Position numbers and translations under genes: made by a program. DNA of 64,000 bases from Isochrysis galbana (lineage: Eukaryota > Haptophyta > Isochrysidales > Isochrysidaceae), in NCBI GenBank assembly GCA_018136815.1, contig CM030933.1, positions 2,672,944 through 2,736,943 of the forward strand, in the 5' to 3' direction. Positions 28,726-37,912 of this stretch are shown here, one piece after another (position 1 is the stretch's first letter; each line of letters begins with the position of its first letter). The notes beneath the pieces were generated by a model, which was not told where the DNA came from, did not search any database, and was given only the letters and a program-made list of their open reading frames with translations.

Positions 28726-30795
28726 TCAAGCGGTGGCGCCTGAGCTTGGTTGTTGTGTCACTTGCAGCGAGGCGAGTTGCAACCCCGTCGTCTCCGGCAG
28801 CGTCGCCGCAACCACGGCGGCCAAGAGATTGGCAGCACTGATGCCTGCTGCGATGGCCCTCCGGTCGACCGATGCATATGCCCATGAGGCGGCGGGCACC
28901 GAGCCCACCAAGTAGGCCAACCGTGCGAGTGAAGAGCCGAGCCCGCGATCCGTGGTCTCGTACAATTCGGGTGCGGCGATCGACATGGCGGAGTTGGCAG
29001 CAGCCACAAGGCTGCGCGCAAGCATATTGCAGATCAGTGTGGCTACTGTTTGCTCGGCGCAGAGAGTGCTTGTCAGAACGGCGAGTCCAGCGGCGCCAAA
29101 GCCAAACACTTGCACCCCTCTCCGGCCACCAAGCAGACCCCAGGCCCCGCGAGGTTGATCCACCACGAGCTGCACGAGAAGAGTGCCCGGAAGCTCCATC
29201 GCACAAATCACGGCTTGCTCGCCAAAATTGAAATCGCACTCAGTCGGCGACGTTCTCGTAGACAGTGCCCCGGAGAAGATGATACCCGCCCACCCAAAGC
29301 CGGCAACGAACCAAAGGAGCCAATGCCGAACGGTGAGCCAATTTAGGCCCGTCCGGTCCCGAAGGCAAATGATTTCTGCGAGCCGCTGGTGGAGCGAGGG
29401 AACGAACGAATGGACGGAGTCTGTCGGCGACGGAGCGTCAAAGGCTCTTGGGTGCGCTGCGACTCTTGCTTGTGGATATAGATTAGCTCCGACCACTGCT
29501 GTACGCCGCCGGGTGCTCGCTCCGACGTAAGCCTGCGCATCATCGCTACCCTCTGCACTCAATGGCTGGCTCAACTCGCAGCTCGCTGCTAGGCTCGCTT
29601 CCGGGCTCACGATGCCACTAGTATGACCTTCTTCGATGAATGCGTGCGCACTGCGCACCGGCCCAGTGACAGGCGTCGCAAGTGGGCTCAAGCCTAGCCA
29701 CCACGAGCCTCGACGAGGGCTGAGAGCGGATTCGCTGGAACACACGCGAAGTGCTGCTGCAGGGGCACCGCAAGGTGCGTCGGCAGCAGGGGGCCCAAGA
29801 GCAGCCTCCGGCAGCTGGAGGTCCGCGATCTGTGCGACAGGCACGTGGGGCTGTGCCGACGGCGGCATAGCAGGCGGGAGCAGTGGCTGGCCGAGCTCTG
29901 AAGAGCCGGCGGCTGTGCGGTAGAAAGCTGCACTTGGCTGAGGTGCAACTGCTCGACCGTGCACAACCGGAATGTAGGCTGATGATAAGAGTAGGAGCCC
30001 CGTGCGCGGGGAGAAGCACACAGAGGCATCGCCACCGCGGTTGACCGTGGCAATGTGCCAGAGGACACGCTTGGCGCATCCGCGGCGGCCGCGGGCGAGC
30101 AGCCATGAGGGTGATTCAGTGACAAGAGGAAGCACACAGGATGCGAAGAGCACTGGAAGGTTTGTTGTAAATAGGAGCAGCCGCCAAGGCTCTAGCCATA
30201 ATGACACGAAGTGCATGCCGGCGCCGGCCGAGTTGGAGCTGACACCGAGCTCGCCAAGCTCGGCCGGCGATGCGGGCGAGAGCACCATCCAGGCAAGTAG
30301 CACGGTGAGGAGTGAGCCTGCCGACCAGAACCACGAGACCGCATTGAGCGCACGCCCCCGGGAGTCGGAGGGCGAGAGCTCAGCGAGGAGCTCAAAGGGG
30401 CTGCAACAACCACCGAGCCCGATACCTACAAGCGCCTGGAGGAAGACAAGCCAGCCAAAGGTAGGTGCAGCGGCCGAGCCCATGCCGGCGAGGCACATAA
30501 TGTAGATCGCAAGCAGTGTGGCCGTCCTCCGCCCATGTGTATCCGCGAGCAGCCCGAAAGCTGGGGTGGAGAGGCAAGAGCCGGCAAACGAGGCAGAGGC
30601 GAGCAGCGCGGCGTCCTCTGGCAATATGCCGAAGGCGTCTCCGGCGCAAGGCGGGAGGAAAGCTAGCAGATTCGTCTGCAGCGATTGCGCCACGACGAAC
30701 AGTCCGATTGCTGGAATTGTCAGCCAGTGGAAGCGGCCGAAGCCAATCCGGTCGAGCATCGCATCGACGTCGATCGGGCGCAGCACAGAGGTCAT
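28726..30795 (-). CDS. MFS transporter, SV2/SVOP-like
   Basis: Single ORF, 689 residues, ATG at 30795. The N-terminal half has six helices with the MFS signature FGLLADTHGRRTATLL between TM2 and TM3 and GIGLGGCCSPFELLAELSPS at TM4. A ~250-residue Ala/Ser/Pro-rich loop follows, unusually long for the family. The C-terminal six helices include MSIAAPELYETTDRGLGSSL, the counterpart of the 'PE.YPT..R..G' motif of SV2/SVOP and organic-ion or sugar porters. Substrate cannot be told from sequence. It likely sits in the plasma membrane or an endomembrane. No intron is needed. A GGGA/GA tract (CT on the coding strand) is immediately upstream. Confidence 0.85.
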   Translation of the reverse strand: MTSVLRPIDVDAMLDRIGFGRFHWLTIPAIGLFVVAQSLQTNLLAFLPPCAGDAFGILPEDAALLASASFAGSCLSTPAFGLLADTHGRRTATLLAIYIMCLAGMGSAAAPTFGWLVFLQALVGIGLGGCCSPFELLAELSPSDSRGRALNAVSWFWSAGSLLTVLLAWMVLSPASPAELGELGVSSNSAGAGMHFVSLWLEPWRLLLFTTNLPVLFASCVLPLVTESPSWLLARGRRGCAKRVLWHIATVNRGGDASVCFSPRTGLLLLSSAYIPVVHGRAVAPQPSAAFYRTAAGSSELGQPLLPPAMPPSAQPHVPVAQIADLQLPEAALGPPAADAPCGAPAAALRVCSSESALSPRRGSWWLGLSPLATPVTGPVRSAHAFIEEGHTSGIVSPEASLAASCELSQPLSAEGSDDAQAYVGASTRRRTAVVGANLYPQARVAAHPRAFDAPSPTDSVHSFVPSLHQRLAEIICLRDRTGLNWLTVRHWLLWFVAGFGWAGIIFSGALSTRTSPTECDFNFGEQAVICAMELPGTLLVQLVVDQPRGAWGLLGGRRGVQVFGFGAAGLAVLTSTLCAEQTVATLICNMLARSLVAAANSAMSIAAPELYETTDRGLGSSLARLAYLVGSVPAASWAYASVDRRAIAAGISAANLLAAVVAATLPETTGLQLASLQVTQQPSSGATA

Positions 30796-30817
30796 TGGGT
30801 CACCAGGGTGCGGCGTC

Positions 30818-31085
30818 AGAAAGGAGAAAGGAGGGGGGAGGAGGCGGAATGGGGAAGGGGGAGGGGAGGGAGGAGAAAGAGAGGAGCAGGGCGTTTGACG
30901 CGGGCGGCAGTGAGGGGGAGAGGAAGCGAGAGGGGGAGAAGGGGAAGGGGAGGAGGGACGAGGGGGAGGAGGAGAGTGGGAGATGGGAAGGGTGTAAGGG
31001 AGAGAGGGGGGAGAGAGGGAGAGGGGGGAGAGGGAGGAAGAGCGGGGCCAGCGCGGCGCCGATCGACGGACGGGAGGGGGGGGGG
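30818..31085. repeat. GA/GGGA tract upstream of MFS gene
   Basis: Purine-rich on +, pyrimidine-rich on the coding strand of the minus-strand MFS gene, starting ~23 bp from its ATG. Confidence 0.85.
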
Positions 31086-31512
31086 GAGCAAGTCCCGGGC
31101 TGCTATTACTATTAAATAAAATCAGAGTGTCTGAGTTGAGTTCTATTGAAGAAGACGTGTCAGTTCTACTGCCGGTGTGGCAACGTCGTCGATTACCCCG
31201 TCGCTAAAAAAAAACATCTGAAGATTCGGGGCTATACACCTACTGTCTACAGGACTCACCCTCTCTATTTCCATCGCCCTTATCTCCCCTCCCTCCACCT
31301 CCTCCCCTGCCCCCCTTCTCTCCTTATTCTTAGGTTTTCGGGGTCCGACCTCGGTGCACTACCTGAGGTCTGGTTTGGAGTGTGGGGTCGGAGCAGGCCT
31401 TTTGGTAAGGTCACTCTCGTGTAACGTCCTTGCGGCCGTGTTTGGGTGTGGGGGTCCTGTCTATGTCACATTGCCTCTAGTGGTGCCCGTTCCCGTTGTC
31501 TGCATCAGTGTT

Positions 31513-32142
31513 TTATACGTCCACTTCGCTGCACACCTCTGTCTCTTGGATAGCGTGTGCGATCCCGAGTTTTGTGGCCAGCTCGGCTAGCTCCTCGCTG
31601 GGTTTGAGCCCACCTTTGCCGCTTATGTGAAATACGGGCCTTAAGTCGCCCATATCTATTCTTTTCTTAGGTTGTCTCCCCATGCCCGCTTGGGCCGTCC
31701 GCGCTGAGTCGGTTTCATATGCGAATAATAGTGCTTTACACCAGGTAGTGTATCTCTCTATTATTCTTATGAGTATTGATTCTTCCGAGTAGGCTATGTT
31801 CTCATAATGGATTCTATAGAAGTCCGTCATGATGTATCTCCATGCTAATAGGTATAGAGTGTATATCGCTTTTGGGGCGTCTCCCTTGGGGTATATGAAA
31901 AGGTTGTCTATGATGACTTCCTCTCTGCTTCTATCGGCGTCGGGCGAGAACCTCGCAATTTTGTTTAGCGTGCCCAGTATGCCGGTTATTCTGGGGCATT
32001 CGCCCAGGTGCAACGAGGATTCGTTTGCCGCTCCACATATGCGGCATGTGTTGTCTTTGTCTTTGTCGGGGAATCGGTTGTACGTGCCCATCCTTCTGTG
32101 CGTTATGTGTTTGAAGTGTAAGTGCGTGTCTCGCGCCGTCAC
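31513..32142 (-). pseudogene. LINE ORF2 C-terminal zinc-knuckle region
   Basis: Contains KHITHRRMGTYNRF, then CRICGAANESSLHLGECPRI (C-x2-C-x7-H-x4-C), the zinc-binding motif that follows reverse transcriptase in many LINEs, and a helical tail of ~130 residues. A decayed copy with HLHFKHI...CRLC is at 46.9-47.15 kb. It is separated from the upstream ORF by a frame change. Confidence 0.7.
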
Positions 32143-32480
32143 TACCGGGGACGTGTATATCCGAGCTAGGTGTGCCCATGTGTTTGCTGATATTTGGAGT
32201 TTCTCCTCCCACTTGGTCGGTCCCGTGAGGCGCTTGCGTTTGCGGTTTGCTCGCTGTAGGGCATTTGTGAGGTGTGTTACTTCGGTCGCATCGAGTGGCG
32301 TCTTACCGTCCAGGGTGTTTTCATCCGCTAGCGGGTATTCGAGTCTCTTGTTGGATTTGTACCCTTCTCCTCACCTCGCCGGCGGGGAGGTATCTAGGTT
32401 TGACGGGGCGTCGGTTCTTTTTCCGATTATTGGTGTACCAAGGTACGAAAGTTCCGCCTCGTACCAAATGCCCTTGGTCT

Positions 32481-33770
32481 TCACATAGTATTCTCCCTCT
32501 TGCGTGATGTGAAGTTCGGGGGGGGGGGCTCCAGGTTGTTATGTTCTACGATGTCTGTCCTCTGTGTTGCGCCTCTTCTCTCATCTGTATCTCCCAACGT
32601 CGACAATGACGACGTTGCGTGACTTACTATTGAGTCCCACGTTTTTAGGAAGTTGTCCCTTGGGATATATTCTCCTTTAAATTGTATGTACGTGTCGTTG
32701 TTTCTAAGGTATTGTGCGCATTCCTCTCTGCTGTACGGCATAGTGGCCTCGAAGTCTCTAAATACATTGTGTATGGCGTTGCATTCGAGTTTGTTCCACA
32801 GTTTTGTCCATGTGGGGTTGAGTTTGGGGCCGGGGTGGGTCGGGCTACCCCATATGGGTTGCGAGAGTATCCCTTCCCTGCTCGTTTTTAGGGGTGTGAG
32901 TTCTAGAGTGCGGATGTTGTGTAGCGCCTGTTTCCAGAAAGCCGGGAGCTTGCTTGTTCCTGATATGCCGTCAGTCAGCTTGTTCGTGGGGCATTTTCCG
33001 TTTGGGAAGCGTTTGCACAGCTCCGGTGCGTCCGGGTTCAAGGCCTCTTGGATGGTCTTTTTCGGGGGCGCTGTGCGCTTGCGTTCTTCGCGCTCGAGGC
33101 GGGCGGCTTTTTCCTCCGCGCAGACACAGATGCGTAGCGGGGGGTGGAAAGCCATGGCGTAGCCTTTGTTGTAGCCTTTGCAGCCCTTGGGCCCCGCATG
33201 GATGCTGAGGTCTTTGATGTCGCCTCCGAGCTCGCGGCAGTTGCGTACCGCGTATTCGATGGGGTATGGGGCCCCATTGACGGTGAGAAGGATTTTGCGC
33301 GGAAAGTCGAACGAGTTGAACGAGCCCTGTTTCGGGGTCACGTACAAGTGGTACACTTCTTTCTTACCTTGGGTCACAAGGACCCCTTCTTTGGTAATGA
33401 TCTTGGTCCGCTCCTGGTTTCCTTGAATGAAGTAGAAGCCATGGTTCTCGACCGCCTTGGCGAGAGTGCTGATGGTGATGTGGTTCTTCAGCTCAAATTT
33501 GTAGTTGCGCACCACCAGGTGCGCCGAGACGTCTCTAAAGGCGCCGGCTATCGCCTTGTCCGATGCGCGCGGGAGGCTCTTGGTCTTTTCGTCGAGGGTT
33601 TGATATTTCACCGCTATCGGGCAGGGGATGCCTGCGTTACGGAAGTCCGCTACGTCCTTGTATTTCTCGCGAAATTGGTTGGCGCCGCCGCTCTGGCGGC
33701 GCGAGATTGGTTGAGGAGCCCTCTGTTGGGTCTCCGCCGTCTGATTTGGTCTTTTGCAAGAGCGACTCAA
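32481..33770 (-). CDS. LINE ORF1-ORF2 fusion ORF
   Basis: 429 uninterrupted codons. The first ~255 residues are ORF1-like (KFELKNHITISTLAKAVENH, RKILLTVNGAPYPIEYAVRN, ending CKRFPNGKCPT). From NKLTDGISGTSKLPAFWKQA onward it is ORF2 sequence known from 8.3 kb. The join is in frame and removes the endonuclease and RT. The ORF has not decayed, so the deletion derivative is recent or maintained. Confidence 0.6.
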   Translation of the reverse strand: MSRSCKRPNQTAETQQRAPQPISRRQSGGANQFREKYKDVADFRNAGIPCPIAVKYQTLDEKTKSLPRASDKAIAGAFRDVSAHLVVRNYKFELKNHITISTLAKAVENHGFYFIQGNQERTKIITKEGVLVTQGKKEVYHLYVTPKQGSFNSFDFPRKILLTVNGAPYPIEYAVRNCRELGGDIKDLSIHAGPKGCKGYNKGYAMAFHPPLRICVCAEEKAARLEREERKRTAPPKKTIQEALNPDAPELCKRFPNGKCPTNKLTDGISGTSKLPAFWKQALHNIRTLELTPLKTSREGILSQPIWGSPTHPGPKLNPTWTKLWNKLECNAIHNVFRDFEATMPYSREECAQYLRNNDTYIQFKGEYIPRDNFLKTWDSIVSHATSSLSTLGDTDERRGATQRTDIVEHNNLEPPPPNFTSRKRENTM

Positions 33771-34139
33771 CAGCGACTCAACAGGGAATCAAGCCTGTTG
33801 ACTCGGCAACTCTTGAGTCCCCGTTGAGTCGCTGCAAAATCCCTCTAAAGAAGCCAGTCCATGGCTGCAGGCCGCGGTCGGTCTTCGGCGGTCAAAAAGG
33901 GCTTGGGCGCCAAGTCGGGTCGCGAGGCGGGGGGGGGGGGGGGGCAGCCGCAGCACCTCTCCTCCTCCGCCTCTCTCCGTGCCCGGTCATAATAGAGTAA
34001 AACGTGGAGTTGGTGAGATATACTCAGATTCCGATCCGCGGTGTTGTGTAGGTTCTCCTGCGTGGTGCGGGTCGCTGTTGTCTTTTGTTTTTCTGCGCCT
34101 GTTTCACGTAAAGATACAACATCGTGTGGTCCCTCGCTG

Positions 34140-34587
34140 GTTCTCTCCTCGCGGAGGGGCGGGGGGGGGGGGGGGGTTCCGCGGCGGCGGGAGGAGAGAG
34201 GCGACTCTCGTGGTGGACCCACTTTTGGGACAAGGCGGAGAGAGAGAGAGAGGAGAGAGAAATCGTAGAGAGAGAGAGATGTAGAGAGAGAGAAGATTGT
34301 GGTGGGAGGAGGGATATATGATCTCTTCTCGCAGCCGTCTCAGAACGACGTACGAGGAAGCAGTGGGTACTTCAGTTGTGGGGCTTTGTTTTGGTGAATA
34401 TTCGAGGAGGGTGTCCTCGGCACGAACGCGATAAGAGTTAGGAGGAGAGAGTAGGTCTGTGAGGGAGAAAGAGAAGAGAGGGCGGCCGAGAAGAGAAGAG
34501 AGGGGAGAGAGACCAAGAGAAGAGAGAGGGAGGGAGAGGGAGGAGACTGTGGAGAGAGAGAAAAGAAGGAGGGAGAGGAGTAGGTAG

Positions 34588-34657
<70 letters not shown>

Positions 34658-34790
34658 GGAGGGAGGGAGGGAGGGAGGGAGGGAGAGAGAGAAAGAGAGA
34701 GAGGGGGGGAGAGAGAGGGGAGGGGGGGGAGAGAGAGAGAGAGAGAGAGAGAAGCGAGAGAGAGAGAGAGAGGGAAAGGGGGTTGTCCCC
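34140..34790. repeat. Long GA microsatellite
   Basis: G-run, then ~550 bp of GA/GGGA repeat ending ~380 bp before the ATG at 35176. Because that ATG follows a splice-acceptor-like GTGCGCAG, this tract is probably in a leader intron of the downstream gene. Confidence 0.85.
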
Positions 34791-35175
34791 TCCCCTCTCC
34801 CCCGCTTCGCGCGGGGGGGAGAAAGGGGGAGAAGGGGGAAAGGGGGAAAGGGGGAGAGGGGGGGAGGCGAGGGGCGCTCCTCGCCGAGGGGGGAGGAGAG
34901 AGGTGAGGGGGGGGGGCAGCGCCTTGGGGGGGGGAGGAGGGAGTCTCTCTCTCCCTCTCCCTCCCTCCCTCTCTGCGCGCGCGCTCGAGCCCGTGGGAGA
35001 GGAAGGGGGAGAAGCGAGCCGGCAGAGCACGCGCCACGTGCGCGCGCGCTGCAGAGGGAGAGAGAGGCGGGGAGGGAGGAAAGAGGGAGAGGAGCGGGGA
35101 GCGGACGCTGCCTGTGGCAGCCCCTCTTTCACGTGCCACCGTGCGCTTCATCCCGCTGCTTCGTGTGCGCAGGAG

Positions 35176-36085
35176 ATGCCGCTCTCGAAGGATGATGTTT
35201 CGGCGATCGAGACGGTCGCGCACTACACCCATGACGAGGATCAGGCCTACCTGATGCTTTACGGTGAGTCGCGGCCGCCACACACTTGGCCTTGCAGCTC
35301 CAGCCGGCGAGCGAGGGCGCTTCCTGCACGGCTGGCGAGCGTACTGTGCGGACATGTACAACTAGCTTCCGCACGACAGCATCTCGAGTCGCGTGTTGTG
35401 GCTGGCAAGGGGCGCTCAGCTGCGGGTGCTACCATGCGGCCTGGCCTCGGTACAAGCAGGTCCAACACAAGCCTCTGCTCCTCTGGACAGGTGAGGGCGT
35501 CTTCGAGACGATTCCAATCGAAGCCGACTACACCGTGGGCGACATGAAGCTGTGGCTCAATTTCCACAAGGTGCGCAGTTCACGTGCACCGAGTCGAGTG
35601 CTCGGGCTGCCTGTCTGCTCTCGCCACTCCTCGAATTTGGGTTCCTTCGACTCACGGAGATGGGGATGCCCTTGCTGATTGTAGGGTAAGGACCCGGCCG
35701 AGTACGACCTGGTTGGCCCTAAGGGCTGCTGGAAGATGGGCGCTGGCTCGGAAGTGCTCGGTGATGATGTTGTCATTGCGGACGTCATGGGCGAGCGCTT
35801 CGAGAACAAGTGGCTCATGCAGCTCTCCCTCTTCCCCAAGAAGAAGTCTGAGTCCACGGGTGGGCGATCCTGCCTTTTTTGTTGGGGCGTGGCGTGTGCG
35901 TTCACATTCGTGCCATTCGGCAGCATTCTAACCACAGCTCTCGTTCGCTCGCAGGCCAATGGGAGTCGACGTTCGAGACGATTGAAGAATGGGTCCCGCC
36001 GCCACCGGAGGAAGCGTGGGATGAGGAGGATGATGACGAGGTCAAGTGGAAGCAGGAGCTCGAGAAGAACGAGAACGACGGTTGA
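35176..36085 (+). CDS. Unrecognised 157-residue acidic protein, four exons
   Basis: Exons 35176-35263, 35491-35570, 35685-35859 and 35955-36085 join in phase. Product: MPLSKDDVSAIETVAHYTHD, then AYLMLYGEGVFETIPIEADY, LWLNFHKGKDPAEYDLVGPK, GCWKMGAGSEVLGDDVVIAD, WLMQLSLFPKKKSESTGQWE, and an acidic end WDEEDDDEVKWKQELEKNEN. No membrane helix or signal. Balanced composition and clean splice phases support a real gene. The Trp-rich beta-like core with acidic tail recalls p23-type co-chaperones only superficially. Introns are 95-227 bp. The ATG lies five bases after an AG acceptor, so a non-coding leader exon upstream is likely. Function unknown. Confidence 0.7.
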
Positions 36086-36600
36086 GCGTGATCTCAGGGT
36101 TGGCGACATCATGCAACGCCGTCTTCTTTGCCGTGCGCGCACAAGGGTCTGTGCATACCTGTCCGGGCAAGAATGTTGGCCTGCGCCCGGGTCCGGTCAC
36201 GTGCCGCATGCACAACTAAGCCACGTTGCAGGTGTGGGTGAGGTACATGTATGGGGCTCCACCTTGGAAGGATTGGTGCTGTCCCGTTGAGCGGCTCGAC
36301 AAATTTTTAGGATAAAGACGCAGTACACAGCCCCGTAGATCCATGGCCTTGCTCAGCCTTCCGTGAAGCTCTTCTTTCGTGCTTCCCATGTTGTGTTTCG
36401 ATGGTTTGTTGCATGCAACGTCAACACGAGTAAGGAAAAGAGAGCTTATAGCTCACAGTGACTAAGTGAGAAAGAATGGCGCTCCTGTGATCGTTTCCGC
36501 GCCGTAGCATGAGTTGCTGCACCAATAATAAAACAAATGAAATATATCCATCAACTTCTTTGCCTTTGTCCGTCTATCTTGGTCTCTCTTCTCGGCCGCC
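36086..36600. other. 3' flank, nothing recognised
   Basis: Downstream sequence of the 157-residue protein gene. It ends at the retroelement hairpin at 36602. Confidence 0.5.
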
Positions 36601-36601
36601 C

Positions 36602-36935
36602 AACTAAGTTTATACTTAGTTCGCCCATGGGGGGGCACGAGCCCCCCCCCCCCTCTCCACTCCTCCCCGGCCATGGGGGAGGAACCACTCACTCTCCTGG
36701 CACGCCTGATGGCTTGCCAGGAGCACACAGCCCTACTGACTCATTCCTCTCCCCACAGGACCGCCTGACTCGCCCGCCCTGGCCTGTCGTGGCCAGTAGG
36801 GGCTGACAAGAGTTGCCGGCGCAACCTTTGGAGCAACTTTGGGGTGTTTGAGCGTGCGAGCAACTCGCAGCATCTTTAAGGGTCACGGGCAACATCGAGC
36901 AACTCGAGCAACTTACCGAGCAACTTTACTACTTT
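36602..36935 (+). mobile_element. Short retroelement unit with 5' hairpin and GAGCAACTT block
   Basis: Hairpin AACTAAGT-TTAT-ACTTAGTT (36602-36621), ATG at 36627 opening MGGHEPPPPSPLLPGHGGGT, then at 36803 the same GAGCAACTT cluster as 8505-8650. The first 190 bp are the inverted counterpart of 50392-50200. A complete short unit or a 3'-truncated one. Confidence 0.6.
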
Positions 36936-37186
36936 TTACCCCTTAGTTATAGTTATTAGTTAGAACTTAGTGACTTAGAGGGGGGGGGTCGCGGCGCAAG
37001 TGCGGGGGGGGGGGGAGCGCAAGTGGGTACTTGCTCGGCACTTGCACGACTGCGCGACTGCGTTTATGTGAACGAACGAGGTCGAGTTGCAAAGAAAGAG
37101 AGAGGAGATGTCGTTTCACAGCACCCCCCCACACCCCTTCTCTCTCTCTCTCCTCGCTCCTCGCTCCTCGCCGACAACCCAGCTTC

Positions 37187-37546
37187 ATGTCCTTCCGCAT
37201 CGTCGGCTACGGCGAGAGCGAGAGCAGCGACATGGATGACGCGCTTCCGTCCATTCTCCTCTCCACCACCGCTGGCACCCCACCACACGCCCACAAGAGC
37301 GTGGTGGAGATCGACCACCTCGAGCGAGGCGGACGCCATCCCTCCGCTCCGCAGACAAGAAGCGGCAGAGGAATTCTTCGCCGCCTCTCACGAAAAAAGT
37401 ACTCGCTTCCAGGAAGGATTGAAGGGGTTTTCTTTTTCTTCCCCTCCCCACCCCTAATATTACAAAGTTTTTTCACTATGCACCAGCCAACAAGTGGGCC
37501 GGATGGCTCTGGCTCGGCCGTATTGCACCGACAGCCAGCCTCTTAG
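37187..37546 (+). CDS. Possible small ORF, unknown
   Basis: MSFRIVGYGESESSDMDDAL, then SVVEIDHLERGGRHP and GILRRLSRKKYSLPGRIEG. The first 90 residues look protein-like and follow a CT-rich stretch (37125-37170). The C-terminal part is low quality, suggesting a missed intron. A related 'gacgatgagg.ggagagcgag' + 'agcagcgg' segment occurs at 8786-8815, so it may be repeat-derived. Confidence 0.25.
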   Translation: MSFRIVGYGESESSDMDDALPSILLSTTAGTPPHAHKSVVEIDHLERGGRHPSAPQTRSGRGILRRLSRKKYSLPGRIEGVFFFFPSPPLILQSFFTMHQPTSGPDGSGSAVLHRQPAS

Positions 37547-37912
37547 CCCTGAAGCCGCATATCCGCACTGCAAAGGCACGACCGAGGGTGAATGCGGAGC
37601 CTGCGAGCCGTCCATCAAGCTGCAGCCGCCACATTGCGCACGTGTGCAACCGCGCATAGAACACCAGACCCAACATGGTGTACGCATGCCGACGCCAGGA
37701 AAGTTAAGAACTGGGGCGGTCGGAAGTTTCCGCCCCTACGCACAGTGGTAAGCGACGAAAACCCATGTCATGTGCGCAATGACCAGTCACAGGATAGCTC
37801 GTGGCCTGTGCCATGTCCGACCAAAGTTGATCAATTGCGCTGCCCTAGCTAGAAAAAGTGAGTTGATGTAGAAGAAGGATCCAGCCTTGCCCGTGCTTCT
37901 TGGAGCCACTAT

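Larger units (their letters stand above)
31205..33770 (-). mobile_element. Internally deleted LINE (non-LTR retrotransposon)
   Basis: On the minus strand: ORF1-like segment and ORF2 C-terminal segment (33770-32481), zinc-knuckle region (to 31513), then ~300 bp of 3' UTR ending 'gtatagccccgaatcttcag' near 31218 with a T-run. The endonuclease and reverse transcriptase are missing. 3'-UTR relatives at 2605, 49410, 50850 and 58810 define the family's 3' terminus. Confidence 0.75.

Noticed and set aside
35176-36085. p23/HSP90 co-chaperone assignment.
   Set aside because: Only the acidic tail and Trp content are alike. The conserved p23 WPRL-type motif is absent.
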